Shown one piece after another: positions 1 to 13,466 of a DNA stretch of 64,000 nt. The notes below the pieces were generated by a model that was given only the letters and a program-made list of their open reading frames with translations, had not been told where the DNA came from and did not search any database. This DNA is from Plasmodium brasilianum (lineage: Eukaryota > Apicomplexa > Aconoidasida > Haemosporida > Plasmodiidae). A program made the position numbers and the translations under genes. The stretch's first letter is position 1. Each line of letters starts with the position of its first letter. The DNA lies in contig NC_090125.1 in the NCBI RefSeq assembly GCF_023973825.1, positions 1,237,501 to 1,301,500 on the forward strand, written 5' to 3'.

Positions 1-594
1 TATATGAGAAAAGAATTCCAACATGACAATCGTCTTTGTTTTGAAAATCCAGTTAATCCATCTCATAATATAGGACAGAATGCCTATAAAATTAGATATA
101 TCTTTAATTTATTTACTCTAAATTTCTGTACCCTAATAGAACTAATTAAAAGATTAAAGAAGAGCAAGAACTTTACTACTCATAACAGGGGTCAGAAGCA
201 CACACGCCAGCAGCAAAAGGACGAGGCAATAAGGGCAACTAGTACATGTGTCGGGGAAAATAACACGAATGCAAATAGTACATACGTGGACGGAAACAAA
301 ATGAACGTTAATTTTATCTTCCCCCTATTTTTTGCAAACTTTATTAATTCTGACCATATTGTTTTTACAAAAAGGGTTAAGGCAAACTTCCCAGCAGCTG
401 ACTGGAACATCAACCACTTTGATTTTGTTTTTTCGAAAGGGGAAAAAAATAAATTATTTGAGATGCTTTGTGAAGACTTATCTACATTTTTAGATAACAG
501 CAGCTCTTGCCGTATGGTCGATTTGTTTTCAACCATGGACGGAATGTTTTCCTTTTCCTTCGACGTGTACAACAATATATTCAAGCACGCATAG
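1..594 (+). CDS. 3' end of an unrecognised Plasmodium protein gene (5' part outside window)
   Basis: The frame is open from the first base of the window to a TAG at 592-594, so this is the last exon, or the end of a single-exon gene, that starts upstream. I do not recognise the protein. The visible roughly 197 residues include a Lys/Asn/Thr-rich polar stretch around residues 50-100. A more ordered, hydrophobic-aromatic C-terminal part follows, rich in Phe, Asp and Asn. No catalytic motif or membrane segment is obvious. The ATG at 4 is probably internal because the codon before it is also open. The gene converges on the TRAPPC2 gene. Codon use and base composition look like coding DNA, unlike the repeat-rich DNA that follows it. 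Confidence 0.7.
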   Translation, partial: YMRKEFQHDNRLCFENPVNPSHNIGQNAYKIRYIFNLFTLNFCTLIELIKRLKKSKNFTTHNRGQKHTRQQQKDEAIRATSTCVGENNTNANSTYVDGNKMNVNFIFPLFFANFINSDHIVFTKRVKANFPAADWNINHFDFVFSKGEKNKLFEMLCEDLSTFLDNSSSCRMVDLFSTMDGMFSFSFDVYNNIFKHA

Positions 595-1235
595 TGCTTT
601 GCCTAGCACCACGTATAGGACTACGCGTAGTCGTACGGGTGGGATTTTCGTGTTGCATTTTCGCGCCTTATGATAACTTCTTCCATTTGTCCACCCATCC
701 ATTCATTCGTCCATCCATCTACTCATTCATTCATTCATTCATTCATTTTTTTTTTTTTTTGATCTCTCCAAAAAAGGAGACAACCCATTTGTAAATATTA
801 GCTTCAAAAGTGAAGTTTATGTTTGTGCATTTTTTATGTAAAAAAGAAAAAAACAAAAATTAAGTGGACGTTATATAACAGTGAGTAGCAGTGTAGCATG
901 TGTGAAATAGGACGTTCCCAACAAAATTGCACTAAATGAAAAGCATAGTGAGGTGAACAAATTAAATGTGCACAGAAGATATATGAATGGAAAATTTTTT
1001 CACTGCACACGTGAAGTTAAAAAATGTCCTGATTTGTTAATAAAATTTTTTTTTTTTTTTTTTTTTTGTGAAGTTTTGCATATTCCATAAAGGGGACATT
1101 CATTTGGCTTGTTTAATGAACACCCATTTAAAAAAAAGGACTATCATGGCATTAAAACTTTTTTTTTTCTTTCCTTTATCCCACTTCAAGAAATTCATTC
1201 TACTTCGAATAGCTTCATTTCCCGTCGAGTCTTAG
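595..1235. other. intergenic, convergent 3' ends
   Basis: This region lies between two converging genes. It holds a (CATT)n-like run near 715-750 followed by a T run, another T run at about 1048-1067, and several A-rich stretches. I see no gene in it. Confidence 0.6.
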
Positions 1236-1727
1236 TCACTGGTGTAAGAACCTCTTTGCCGCAAGGTGAACGTTCTGATCGAACAGGGAACTGGTTATAA
1301 TTCCGTTAGGCTCGTACAACGGGTTTAGTAGAACTTTTATGTAATTTTCATGAACTGTTTCGAAAAAGGCTCTAATACTTTCATCAGAAGGTATATGTAT
1401 GTTGTTGGCATATGCCGAATTACTTATTTCATTTTTATTTTTATATAATAACAAGAATTTTATATGACCAGGTGTACAGTAAGCTGATACACTGTAATTA
1501 TTAAACGAGTCAATAGTTTTTAAAAACATATTTGTGCTTTTCCAAACTACTTCATCTAATGAATCTAACGACTGATGAATTATGAATTGAGCTAAATGTT
1601 CAGATATATCTTTTTTTCCATTTATGGACAAATCTACTTCGTATATAGGGATATCACCTTTTCCTATTATCGTTAAAACCAAAACTTGACATATGCCACT
1701 GGAATTTATGCCTGTATTTCTATTCAT
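1236..1727 (-). CDS. TRAPPC2: TRAPP complex subunit 2 (sedlin/Trs20)
   Basis: A single exon of 163 residues runs from the ATG at 1727 to the stop at 1236. The protein matches the sedlin fold along its whole length as I remember it. An N-terminal beta strand carries a short GKGDIP-type turn (GHHDNP in human). It is followed by an LAQFIIHQSLDSLDE helix, a W..TNMFLKTID segment, a TPGHIKFLLL strand and the C-terminal NPLYEPNG..TSSLFD motif, all hallmarks of TRAPPC2. The family works in the TRAPP tethering complex and Rab activation at the ER-Golgi interface. A short N-terminal extension of about 10 residues precedes the conserved part. No intron is needed. The insertion between the GHIKFLLL strand and the last helix is Asn-rich, as is common in Plasmodium. 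Confidence 0.9.
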   Translation of the reverse strand: MNRNTGINSSGICQVLVLTIIGKGDIPIYEVDLSINGKKDISEHLAQFIIHQSLDSLDEVVWKSTNMFLKTIDSFNNYSVSAYCTPGHIKFLLLYKNKNEISNSAYANNIHIPSDESIRAFFETVHENYIKVLLNPLYEPNGIITSSLFDQNVHLAAKRFLHQ

Positions 1728-2823
1728 CTTTATGATATATTTCCGATATATGTTTTTATCTATTCTACATGCGCATGTTCATCATCCCGTTTGGAAATTC
1801 ACCACACGGTAGCTCTTCGTTTATTTTATGACAAGCCCCTGTACCCATACATACGCACATATGCCCATATATGCATATACATATGGATATACATATACGC
1901 ATATATATACATATACGTATAGATATACATATACGCATATATATACATATACGTATAGATATACATATATATATATATATAAACATACGTATAGATATAA
2001 ATATACAAATATATATATATATATATATATACTACTATGCCATATTTCGAAGTTCCCTTTTAACTAAAAACAGATCTCCTTACATATAGTTCATCATCGC
2101 TTCTTCTTTTTCTTCTTATTAGAAAAATAAATATGTTCGATAAGTCGAACTGGAGCACAGTTAAGATATGCTAGCAGTCATAAATCTCCTGTGTTTTCTT
2201 AATAGTTCAGTTGGCACATCAATTGTACACAGCTATATATGTACATGCGTACGTCCTTAAATGCATATATATATATATATATATATATATGCATAACACA
2301 TATATGCCCATACATTTATACAAACTTCGTTATGAAAAAAAAAAAAAGAAAACAGCGCAAGTCCGTTTTTGCGAATATCAAAATGTACTTAATTAAATAA
2401 ACCTACAATTAAGCGGCTAAATATTTGCCAACTTTGGTAAAAACGAATTTTCCACTTGAAAATGTCAACATAAAATTGGTGGGCACGTAATATAAGCGGA
2501 CGAACAAAAAAAAAAAAAAAAAAAAAAAAAAAGCGAAACGAAACGAAAAATGCTAAAGAAACATACGAAAAAATGCAAGAAAAAGCGCGAATTCTTTAAT
2601 TAAAATGGTGCGCCCAAAAGGCGCAAAAGCGTAAAAGCGTAAAAGCGCAAAAGACCATCTGTTCGTGTTTATAACCTGTACATAGGTAAACCCACGTATG
2701 CACTTATTTACCTAGGTGAGCCCTACATGTGTGCACAAAAAATTTGCAGTTATTTCCAATTTTTACTATGAAAGGGTGAAATTTTAAAAAATTAGCCCCT
2801 CCCCCCCGGTCTTCTAATTATTA
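1728..2823. other. intergenic with (TATACG)-type repeats
   Basis: No gene is seen. About 1845-2035 is an imperfect TA-rich tandem array mixing 'catatacgcatata' and 'catatacgtatagata' units. A (TA)n run lies at 2266-2290 and A runs at about 2503-2531. A small four-copy repeat built on 'gcgtaaaa' lies at about 2620-2653. Short reading frames here are by-products of the repeats. Confidence 0.6.
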
Positions 2824-5800
2824 TTAAGCATTTTTAAGCTTTGGAACAAATTTTTTAATTTCCTTCTTGATTTCTATTTTTTTTGTTAATTTTACATTCA
2901 CCTTATTTTTGTCAATGAACACGGTACTCTTATTGGTTTTTTCGAAAATGGACTTCAAAGTGCTATTCTCTTCGCTGGCTTCTGCAAAGGGAAAATGTAA
3001 AAAGGAAGGAACGCAACGATTAAGGAAGTGGAAATGGGTAAAACTTGCACACATGCACACTTGCACATACATATGTGCACGTAAACACACGCAAACGCAT
3101 ACATACACATACATGAACAGGCATATATAAATGCCCTCTCACATTTGGAGCGTGCGTGTTACTTGTCTGCAGGGGCGACGAGTCTGCCGTAGGTATTGGC
3201 TTCTTCAAAAGTTTGGGTGCAATGCCTATCTGTTTTGATCCTGTTTGAGCTTCTTTCTCAGGGATGGCCTCTTTTTTTGTAGATGGCTTTAATTTGAAAA
3301 GGGATAACATCTTGGCTTTAATAGTTGTTTTCTCTTCAATACTATTTTCCGATTTGTATGATTCTTTTTCAAGTGCAGGTCTTTTCTCTTTTTTCATTTC
3401 GTCATTTAAAACTGCCTTGCTGTCATTATTTTTAACATTTATATTATCCTTGTTTACCTCTTTCGTTGTAGGTAGAGGTGTTTTTATAAACATTTTGTTA
3501 AATATTTTTTTTAAGTTTTCTTTCTTCGGTTCAATTTTTATTTTTATGAGAGGTCTTATTTTACTATTATTTGATGAAAGTCCCTCATTTAGGTTGACTA
3601 CTTCCGAGTTGTTCATGTTCTTATTAGCATTATTTGATTTACTGCTCTCTACATTGTTTGGTTCTCCTACATCAAATGGTTTTTTAGCTAGTTCCGTTTT
3701 AGCAATTTTCATTTTTGCTAGCTCAATTTTTGGGAGCTCCTTTTTTCCGTTAAATGGGAGTTTAATTTTCATTGTTCCATCCTTCAAAATATTAGCACTC
3801 TTTTTGATTAATTCTTTATTTTTTAAATTAAATTTGTTTTCATCATTTGACTTATTTATTTTTTCTAAATTTGATTTTACTGATTCGACATTATTCCCCT
3901 TTGTATGCACTAAATTTTGTACTTTTTTCTGGTATTGTGCTAAAGTAGTTGGAGGAGTATCATTAATATCAGCAGTCGTATTTTTCACTTTACTTGTCTC
4001 AAGTTTTTTGGTTAAATTTTTTATTAAACTTCTAACAGAGGATGTATTGTTAGTACCTTCTATGTTCATTTTATTTTTTTGCGCTTCTTTTTCATTATCA
4101 CTATTACTACTGATTGAAATATTGCCATTGTTGTTACTACTGACGTTTTTGTTAATAATGTTGTTTGTCTTGCTGATTATTCGTCCTTTATTTGCTCCGT
4201 TTAAATTTCCCTTTTCCTTTAACTCAGCACCTGCCTTGTTTACATTTGTAATGTTGTCTATCGTCGATCCTGTTATGAGAATGCGAATGAGGGGAGAACA
4301 CAAAAAAAAAAAAAAAAAATTAACAGTTTATATGATAAGAAGAAGTTAAGAAGTTACACTATTAGGTATAGTATAGGAAAGCATGTAACAATCACGCACG
4401 GAATAATAGCTATTCTAACAAATAGGCTAGTGTTCCCTTTAGAGAATTCTACGGAGATCAGTACCTTTATTTTCATTCTTCGAGGTATATTGCTTGAAGA
4501 CGACCTTCTTTCCCTTCAACGCAGAAAAACTAGTCTTCACATTACTGGAAGTATTACTGTTGTTAATATCTCCATTGGTATTACCCGTAGAATTAGAGAG
4601 ACCATTGCGCAACGAGGGCTGTTGCCTGAGCTCCTGTTGATCCCTATCAGCAATGACCTTACTGAGCACAACACTTTTTTGAAATGTCAATTTCCCTGCA
4701 TGAGCTACTGTTGTATCATTAGGTACAACCGTTTTATGAGTACCATTTGATAGTAATGTTTTTGACTTGCTTGCACTTGAAATATACGAAGGGAATGTAT
4801 AACGTTTAGCATTTTTAAATATTTCTGCTGGTAGAATTGCATTATTAGGATATGCATACACAGTTACATATATTTTACCAATGATATCTGGTTTTGTTTT
4901 ATCCATTCTTGAATATATATCCCATGAAGAATCTTTTTTTAATGTCTTTTCGCTAATAAAAGAACATATAGATGTACCTATTAACATCCTACCCGTTATA
5001 TCATGAATATCTATCATGAAGCTAGGAATATTACCTGGAGTCTTCGGTGGTAGAATGTCCAAATGAATATTACTATCAATATTGAACATATATTGCCCTA
5101 TATTTGTCATGGCATTTGGTTCTTTAGGTTTTGTTACTCGCTTACTATTTTGAATTGCATTTGTTGGTGTTTCGTTATCATATCTTACTACACAAACTAT
5201 TCGAGGATTTTCCTTTGCATATTTAATTTCTACCATTCCCACTTTTATATCGAAACCTAGTAAATCTTGAGGTATAATAGTAATGTTATTACTATCACTA
5301 TTATATACATTTTGAATTTTTTCCAATTTATTTTGTTCTTCTTCGACATATTTTGAAAAAAAAGTTTCATCTTCAGTGTTATTAATACCATTTATATTAT
5401 TATTATTTCTGACCAAATCCGAAAAACTATTTTCTGATGCAATAGGAATTGTACTACTTTGATTCATTTTGTTATGACCATGTTCATAATTATTGTAAGT
5501 ATGATCATAATGGATAGGACTATTACAGGAAGAAGGAGGAAGCCATCCATCCGCTTCAGATGACACTACAGGAGGTAAAGGAGGAATAGGAGGACTTGTA
5601 AATTTTCCGTCTTTTAACAATCCAACAGATTGATAGTATAACATTCCATATAGAGAGTTAATGCGTGGATCAAGTGTTCTACATGGGTATATATAATCCA
5701 GTAGTATTTTTATCGTTCTTATTGTCTTCTCTGTGTTTGTTTTTCTACCACTTACACTATTATTATAATTAGCAGTAGCAGAAGGACTAGCATTATTAGT

Positions 5801-6277
5801 ATTGTTAGTATTGCTAGTACCATTACTTTCACATAACTCTGCAACTACTTGCGTACACACACCAGCAAAGGACTGAACTAACGTGTCCAGTTGTATATAC
5901 AACAAATCGATACGACGCACTGTGTCAATTAAAGAATTTTGATTTTCTTTTATATTATTTAACTTGTCTTCCAGTTTTTTCGTATATATTTTATTTTTTT
6001 CTAATGACGCATATGCATTATATACTTCCTTCTGTAAAAAGTAATTGTTTTTTTCTGAACAAGTTCTTTTCTCTTTTTCTATTTGATATAAATTAAAATA
6101 ATGTCTTATTTTGTTTTCTAATTCTTCTAAAATATTTTCAATAATTTCTGGCTCTGGTCGAAGCCTTTCGTTTATTGTATCCCTTGTCAGACTATACTTG
6201 TTTCTTTCTAATTCTTCCAAGTTGATTAGTGCATCTTTCCATGCTTTTTTATCGATGCTCTTTTTCTTCTTCTTCAT
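2824..6277 (-). CDS. conserved Plasmodium protein, unknown function (three exons)
   Basis: The model is complement(join(2824..2981,3163..4269,4465..6277)), giving 1025 residues. The ATG at 6277 opens exon 1. A donor (G|GTACTG) at 4464 sits just before an in-frame stop. The acceptor CATAACAG at 4270 and the second intron (donor AA|GTAACA, acceptor TTTGCAG) keep phase 1 at both joins. Exon 2 has no early ATG of its own, which argues against two separate genes. The first roughly 120 residues are charged and coiled-coil-like. The middle is Asn-rich with a Pro run near residues 225-235. Residues about 340-480 contain strands ending in a GKIYVTVYAYP-type segment that could be a C2-like beta sandwich, but this is only an impression. 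The last 400 residues are Lys/Asn/Ser-rich and low-complexity. I do not recognise the family. Confidence 0.7.
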
Positions 6278-6799
6278 TTTTAAATACCCTGATTAAGACC
6301 AACTCTTGTAAAACGTTTGGGGGAGCAGGGAAGGGTTAATATGGTTAAAAACATTGACAAGCGGGGGTTTCTAAGCATGCAGAAAAGTGGTACGAGAAAG
6401 GGGAGGAAAAGAAGAAAGGCATATGAAGAAGGGTAGATACACACAAAAAAAAAAAAAAATATACATAAACATATATATGAGCATACGTATACGAACATAC
6501 GTCCATGCAGTGTGTTTAAAATAAATCGCTCCTATATTTGTAGGTTAAAAAGGAGAAGATCACTGTAAAGACAAAGAATCATACATAAACATATTGTTAT
6601 ATTGTAAGCTGATTAAACACACGAAGAAGATTACATTCTGTCACAAGAGTGTTTATTAAAACGTCTTCATATGGAGGAAATTGCATTTATTTAATCAATG
6701 AATGTTAAGGAGATAAAATTAAAAGGGGATATTAAATGTGAGAAATAAAAAGTACATTAAAAGTGTGCAATAAAAGTGTACAGTAAGAAAGAATATTAA

Positions 6800-7052
6800 A
6801 AATGGAGTTACAAAATGGAGTTACAAAATGGAGTTACAAAATGGAGTTACAAAATGGAGTTATAAAATGGAGTTACAAAATGGAGTTACAAAATGGAGTT
6901 GCAAAATGGAGTTGCAAAATGGAATTGCAAAATGGATCTACAAAATGGAGTTGCAAAATGGAGTTACAAAAAGGAGTTACAAAAAGGAGTTGCAAAATGG
7001 AATTGCAAAATGGAGCTACAAAATGGAGTAACAAAACGAAGGTTCAAAAATG
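6800..7052. repeat. 13-bp minisatellite
   Basis: About 19 copies of 'atggagttacaaa' stand head to tail, with a diverged second half where 'ttac' becomes 'ttgc' and 'atgg' sometimes 'aagg'. Because 13 is not a multiple of 3 and the unit has no stop, it can be read through in more than one + strand frame. The Met-Glu-Leu-Gln reading frames seen here are therefore artefacts. Confidence 0.9.
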
Positions 7053-7360
7053 AACATTGAAAAGGGAATATTGAAAGATAAGGAAATATTTGTTCATTTT
7101 TCTCCCTTTTACGATATATGGTACGAAATAATTATTGTACTCATAAATAAAAACTTTGGGTACAACGAAATGACGAATTAATGAAAAACATGCTTGATTT
7201 GTAAAAACATTGACTTTTTAAAATTATAAGGAAGTATGTATATGTGTTAGTATATGTGTAAGTATATTTTAAAAAATATTTATACATAATAGACATAAAT
7301 TTATTAACGTGCACATACTATAGGTAGCCACAGAAATATGTACACATATACACAAACATA

Positions 7361-7450
7361 CGTACATACAAACATACATGCATACATACAAACATACATG
7401 CATACATACAAACATACATGCATACATACAAACATACATGCATACATACG
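7361..7450. repeat. 20-bp tandem repeat
   Basis: Four to five near-perfect copies of a 20-bp unit containing 'catgcatacatacaaacata', with a diverged last copy in which 'acaaac' becomes 'acgaac'. Confidence 0.85.
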
Positions 7451-7717
7451 AACGTACGTATAAACATACGCCCATATACACATGTGAACATAAATGAGAG
7501 TTAATCCCACCTGAGTACATAATATATAAGTTGAACAATTTATGAACACTTTAAATGATGTTGTTTATTCACATGGTTCAAATTATGAACTCTTTTTTGG
7601 GAGAAGTGTTACGAATATAATTTAAAAAATAAAAAAATTCTTCCATTTTTTAATTAGTGAGTTTTGCTTTTTAAAACTATTAAAATGAGTATATTCGTTT
7701 TTCTTCTACTTTTGCTG

Positions 7718-8000
7718 TACTTTTTTTTTTTTTTTTTTTTAAGTCAATTTATTGTACTGCTCCCCAGGTAGCTGTTAGAACATTTTAGCCAAGCAACGTA
7801 TTTTTTTTTTTTTTTTTTTCTTATGAACAGATCTGTTGTTTTTTTTTTTTTTTTTATAAGCAAGTTCGCATTTTTTTTTTTTTTTTTCATCATTTTTTAT
7901 TATTTTATAATATATTTTGTTATTTTTTTTTTTTTCATGCACACGCACACAAATGCACACACAAAAAAGTTTTTTTTTTTTTTTTTTTTTTTTTTTATGA
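7718..8000. repeat. cluster of poly-T tracts
   Basis: At least six T runs of 12 to 25 bases are separated by short sequences. The Phe-rich and Lys-rich frames on the two strands are not genes. Confidence 0.8.
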
Positions 8001-8568
8001 ACAGTTCAGATATACATTTTTCTGAGGATGTAAGATGCCCCTATATCTTCTTTTCGTTTGTTGTTTTTTTCTACTTTTTTTTATTTATTTTTTTGTCAAA
8101 TTATAGTTAAGTGTGAATTTGTTTTTGGTATAAGCTGTTTCCGAATTTGCTGTACAGTTAAATTAGATATTCAATGAAGGGGAGAATTTGCAAATTCTCA
8201 CATACATATGTATCTATATATATACCTATAGATGCATGTGTATGTACATATGCTTAAACGGGTAAACATTTATAACCTAAGTGGAAAAATGATGGTTTGC
8301 TTATTCTTATTGAAAGCATATTTTCCTTTAACAGAAGGGGAGAATTTCACCACGATTTACAGCGTGGGACAAATAATCATTGATATTTATGCAGGTTGCT
8401 ATTAAGAATACAGACCTCCCCAAGAATGGGGAATGCAAATGTTAAATATGGTTTTCTCAAATACTCTTAATATCAAAGAGACTACATTTCAATAACCAAT
8501 ATACTAATTCATAGCTGTTAATATCTCATTCAAATGTATGAATGCGTACGGACATTTCGAGATCAAGC

Positions 8569-8573
8569 TATAT

Positions 8574-8632
<59 letters not shown>
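8569..8632. repeat. (TA)n microsatellite
   Basis: An almost uninterrupted TA dinucleotide run of about 60 bp with one phase slip ('ataata'). Confidence 0.9.
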
Positions 8633-8637
<5 letters not shown>

Positions 8638-10386
8638 TACATATTTATGAAAAAAAAAAAAAAGAAAAAAGAACAAAATGAATGAATAAATATCTTACTC
8701 ACAATGCGTGTCTTGTCAAGTGTGTTGGCAATTGTACATAAAATTTTTATCTTAATTAAAGTTCCAAAACAAGAAAAATAGAAAAATGTTTAAATTTCAT
8801 TAATTCGTTAGTAGTATGTATTATCGGCTTGCAAAGTAAAAATATAATATAATAAATTTAGTTTTACCTTCACATTAACTTATCATCGTGTGGATGATAA
8901 TAAAATGTATATTAAATGCAATGTACATAGAATACACATGAACATGTAATTACAATTGCATGAAGTGCCTTCAATTTAACTTTATTATAGCATATGAAAG
9001 GATAAACTTAGAAAAAACAACTACCTTAAACCATTTAGCATTTTTTTATTTAAGCCTATTATAAGCATTATTCCTAATGAATCATATAAAGTTTTGGAAA
9101 AAAGTTCTCAAAAAAAAAAAAAATAAATAATATAAAACTGAAAATTTTCTTTTTTTTTTTTTTTTTTTGGATATTGTTTTATTATTTTTTTATGAACGGG
9201 TCATATGAAATCAATATCTACCTACAATATATTAGGCATTTTTTTTTTTTTTTTTTTTTCTCTATCATCTCATTCCTTTTTTTTTTTTTGACAAATGAAG
9301 AGGATAAAACAAGACATACACATTGGAAGTAGGACTATGTTTGTTTTAAAAAAAGTATGTAAATATTTTTCTTTTTCTTTGTTATTAGCAGTTTTAATTT
9401 CATATATTATTGCCTTAAAATTTATTCCTAAAAAAAAGCTGTAAAAGAACACGATTAAAGGGTTTTCACATTTTGTTTTAAATTAAAATATCACAAAAAA
9501 AGAAAAGAAAAACTCATAACGAGAGAAGTATTATAGGTTATCCCTTATATGTTATGTTGTTACCGTGTATGGTCTTTTTTTTTTTTTTTCGAATTAAACA
9601 AAAATAGCGATATTCACTTCGTTCATTTTCTGTCTAACAGTGTGTTGTATTTTTCTTTATTTATGTAAACATGTATTAACGGAAAATTGATACATATACG
9701 TTTTTACATTATTAATTAATTGTTAACACCATTCCAAAAAAAAAAAAAAAATTATTAACTGTTAAGGTAAATGCTAAAAATATGAAAAATATGTGGGCTC
9801 CTTAGAGAATTAAAAAGCCATAAGAATTTTTCGGAAAAAGAAATAAAGATTTAACCCAAAACGGATGATTTTTTTCTTTTTAAATAGAGTAAATATACCC
9901 AGGCACAAGGAACACACACTAAAAATGTGAGTTCAAACTGCAAACAGTTACATAATTATTTTCACATATCGAACATGTATAAAATAGTTCCATAGTAACA
10001 TTAAAAGTACGTGTACATATATACTATATATATATCAGTTGTAAAGATATACAGAAAGTTTTTATATCGTACAACCGTATCCTACTTCTTAAACGCAAAA
10101 ATTAAAAAATGCATATATATCCTTACATTTGGCATAATGGTAAATGTACACAAATATGTACTTATATATATTGTGTACACATACATAAACATACATACAA
10201 ATATACAACAGTACGATATTATTTGTAAAATTGTCCTTTATTTTGTTTTTCTCTCAAAAAGTTAAAATGCAGCATGGATTGCCATCATTTGTACACATTC
10301 AATAAATAGAAAAAATTACAAATAACCAAATAATATATTTTTTATTAATAAGAATTGAATGTTTTTTTTTGCGTTCTTTTTTGTAT

Positions 10387-10512
10387 TCATATTTGTGTTC
10401 ACATTTGTGTTCACATTTGTGTTCACATTTGTGTTCACATTTGAGTTCACATTTGTGTTCACATTTGTGTTCACATTTGTGTTCATATTTGTGTTCATAT
10501 TTATGTCCATTT
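10387..10512. repeat. 12-bp tandem repeat
   Basis: About ten copies of 'gtgttcacattt' with sporadic changes ('gagttc', 'gttcat'), followed directly by a T run. The unit length is a multiple of 3, so both strands give open frames (Ser-His-Leu-Cys and Asn-Val-Asn-Thr). No start context, splice signal or other coding sign supports a gene. Confidence 0.85.
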
Positions 10513-10618
10513 TTTTTTTTTTTTTTTTCTGAACAAGGTATATTTTTAACCTAGTTCGTTATTTTTATATATGGTCTGAACATAACAGTTTGAGGGTATA
10601 AAAAATGTCATGCGTATA

Positions 10619-10659
10619 TATGAATATATATATATATTCATATATATATAAATATATAT

Positions 10660-10723
<64 letters not shown>

Positions 10724-10752
10724 TATATATATATAATATATATATATATGTG
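10619..10752. repeat. TA-rich microsatellite
   Basis: (TA)n and (TATAAA)n runs with few other bases. Confidence 0.85.
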
Positions 10753-10803
10753 CTACTACATTTTTCGCGTAAAAGGATGTAATAATATAAAAAAAATATT
10801 ATC

Positions 10804-10835
<32 letters not shown>

Positions 10836-11151
10836 ATTTAATAAATATAAATTAAAATTTTTAAACATATACGGAAATATTTTTCATATATATTTAAATA
10901 ACTAATTCTTGCAGATAAAAATGAAAAAATCATTTGCATAATTTAAGTGTACATAATATAACAGGGAACATCCTTGACATCATAATACCATATTAAAATT
11001 TATCTTCTTCAGATATATAAGAAAAAGAAAAAAAAAAAAAAAAAAAATTAAATCAAATCAGGGTCTATCTTTTTTTTTTTTTCCATATATTTTTTTTTTT
11101 CTTAAATTTGTGAAGAAGGGGGAAAAATATATCAAATACGTTTTATGGAAA

Positions 11152-13172
11152 ATGCCTTATGTTGATAAAACAGAGGATTTTTTTAAAATAGTTGAGAAAT
11201 TAAGTAATGACAATTTCAACTTGAGAAAAAGCAGAAGTATTGCACAAGACACAGAGGTTAGTGAACTGGCGTCGAAAATTACGGACTTACTGCAAGGAGG
11301 AAATCAAAAATTACAGCAATTGGAAAGATGTAAAAAATATTAAAAAAAGAAAAGAAAAAAAAAGGAATAAATAGAACAAGGCAGCATTGCTTTGCTGTTT
11401 TATTGCATCATATTATATTACATTATATTATTTACATCATATTGTATTGCAGTATATTATATTTTATTTTTGTCATCCACGTCTTTAAAAAATTTGCCCA
11501 TTTCATTCTTTGTGAGATGAAGTGGACATTTACGTGCCTCATATGTTCTACCAAAATATGATATACGTTATATTTTAATATAGATCCTGCTCATTTTGCA
11601 TATTGTTTCGATTAAAATATTTCTGCTCATTTTGCATATTGTTTCGTTTAAAATATTTCTGCTCATTTTTCTAAATCTATTATAATTCCCCCCAAACCAC
11701 TCGAATAAGTAATTTTTATTTTAAGGTGTAAAACAGAAAGGAATATTTAACGACAAAACATCGGAAATTGAAGAACTGACATATGAGGTAAAGCAAACTA
11801 TCACAGATACCACTAATTATTTAGACACATTAGTGCATTATGCTTACAATTTAAATGTTAATAGTCCACAAGGAAGGACTCATATAGACAATATAATTGC
11901 GTCTCTAAAAAATCGACTTTTTGAATTTACGAAAAAATTTAAAGATGTTCTGCATATTCGGAGTGAGGTAATATTAAGACATAAGAAAATAAGTATGTTT
12001 ATTATGAGTCTACAGATCTATATTGATCAATTTGCATCATTTATTTTGTTTTTTCAAAGGATCAGAGCATCCAAATGTCACGTTGCTTCCTTTTTGTTTC
12101 ATTGACGTTGTTCTATATTGTTATGTTATGTTATATAACACTCTGTTATGTTTTATTTATTTATTTATATACTTTTTTTTTTTTTTTTCCTTTCCATCTC
12201 GGCATATTTACAATTAAATCAGCATATAAAAAAGCAAGTGAACAGAAGAAAAATGTATTCCTATACATCAAACGAGTCAACATTTAATAATGAAAATTAC
12301 AAATTTACGCCCCTTCGTGATATTGATATAGAGAGGTATAGAATTGCATATTTTAAACCGTTTCCCATAGACAAAATATTTTTTCGAAAAAGGGCATAAT
12401 TCTTTTGGGGGAGGGGGGTCTATATTGCATAAATGAATATATGTATATGTGTAAGTATACGTATGCATGTATATATGCATGTATATATGCATGTATATTT
12501 GTATGCGTACGTGCGAAATTCTATTTCTGCGATACCGTGGTAGACATTTTATCATCTTCTTAACCTTTTAGTGGTCAGCAGCAGACGTTAAAAATGCCGG
12601 AAAGAACATCCTATTTGCATTCAAGAGCTGATGCAATGGAAAATATACAAAAAGTAATAGGAGATTTAGCACAAATGTTTCAAAAAGTGGCTACTATGGT
12701 AACCCAACAAGATGAAATGATTAAACGTATTGATGAAGATATTGACATTTCTTTATATAATACTAGAGAGGGACAAAATTATCTCTTATCTTATTTTAAT
12801 AGAATTACGTCAACGAGGACGCTAATATACCAGGTATAGGATTATGCTGCAGCTGTCTGTAGTAACCGATGCATATTCCCTTAATATACCTACATGCAGA
12901 TATACATACGTGCCGATATACATACGTGCCGATATACATACGTGCCGATATACATACGTTTAGATATACATACGTGTAGATATACATACGTGTAGATATA
13001 CATACGTGCAGATATACACACGTGCAGGTATACACACGTGCAGATATACATAGATACGTACTTACGCCCATGCCATCCTCTTGCTAAATGTATTTTTATG
13101 TTTTCTTTTTCTGTCCTACAGATATTCGCCTGTATCTTCATACTGATTATATTTTTTGTGTTATTTACCTAA
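11152..13172 (+). CDS. SYN5: syntaxin 5, Golgi Qa-SNARE (five exons)
   Basis: The model is join(11152..11329,11726..11967,12223..12335,12572..12833,13122..13172), 281 residues. All phases are continuous and all introns are GT..AG. The N-terminus MPYVDKTEDFF matches the Sed5/STX5 Golgi-sorting N-peptide pattern (x-D-R/K-T-x-E-F). Next comes the Habc region with an F-ND-K-T-EIEELTY segment equivalent to FDDKAVEIEELTY in human STX5. The SNARE motif (about residues 188-255) starts YLHSRADAMENIQ and has its zero-layer Gln at Q224 within QQDEMIKRID. The last exon encodes only the 16-residue hydrophobic anchor. Syntaxin 5 acts in ER-to-Golgi and intra-Golgi fusion, so it is functionally linked to the TRAPP subunit earlier in the window. 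The start was chosen by alignment to the N-peptide; the frame upstream lacks another ATG. The fourth intron carries a 16-bp tandem repeat. Confidence 0.93.
12893..13055. repeat. 16-bp tandem repeat in syntaxin 5 intron 4
   Basis: About ten copies of 'cgatatacatacgtgc' and variants ('tagatatacatacgtg', 'cagatatacacacgtg'). It fills most of the intron between the SNARE-motif exon and the membrane-anchor exon. Confidence 0.85.
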
Positions 13173-13274
13173 CAAGACACAGCTGTGTTAAAGGAATTCC
13201 ATTCTTACTAATTTTTGGAAAATATAATTTTTTTAAAGCTAAACTGTTTTGTTATAACATTTTAAAAATGCGTA

Positions 13275-13466
<192 letters not shown>

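Larger units (their letters stand above)
6278..11151. other. 4.9-kb gene-poor repeat region
   Basis: I see no convincing exon here. It contains the 13-bp and 20-bp tandem arrays, dense poly-T blocks (7720-8000), (TA)n blocks and a 12-bp array, each listed separately. The most complex, least repetitive stretch is 8270-8480, discussed as a possible RNA gene. This is the spacer between the 5' end of the 1025-residue gene (-) and the 5' end of syntaxin 5 (+), so both promoters should lie in it. Confidence 0.6.
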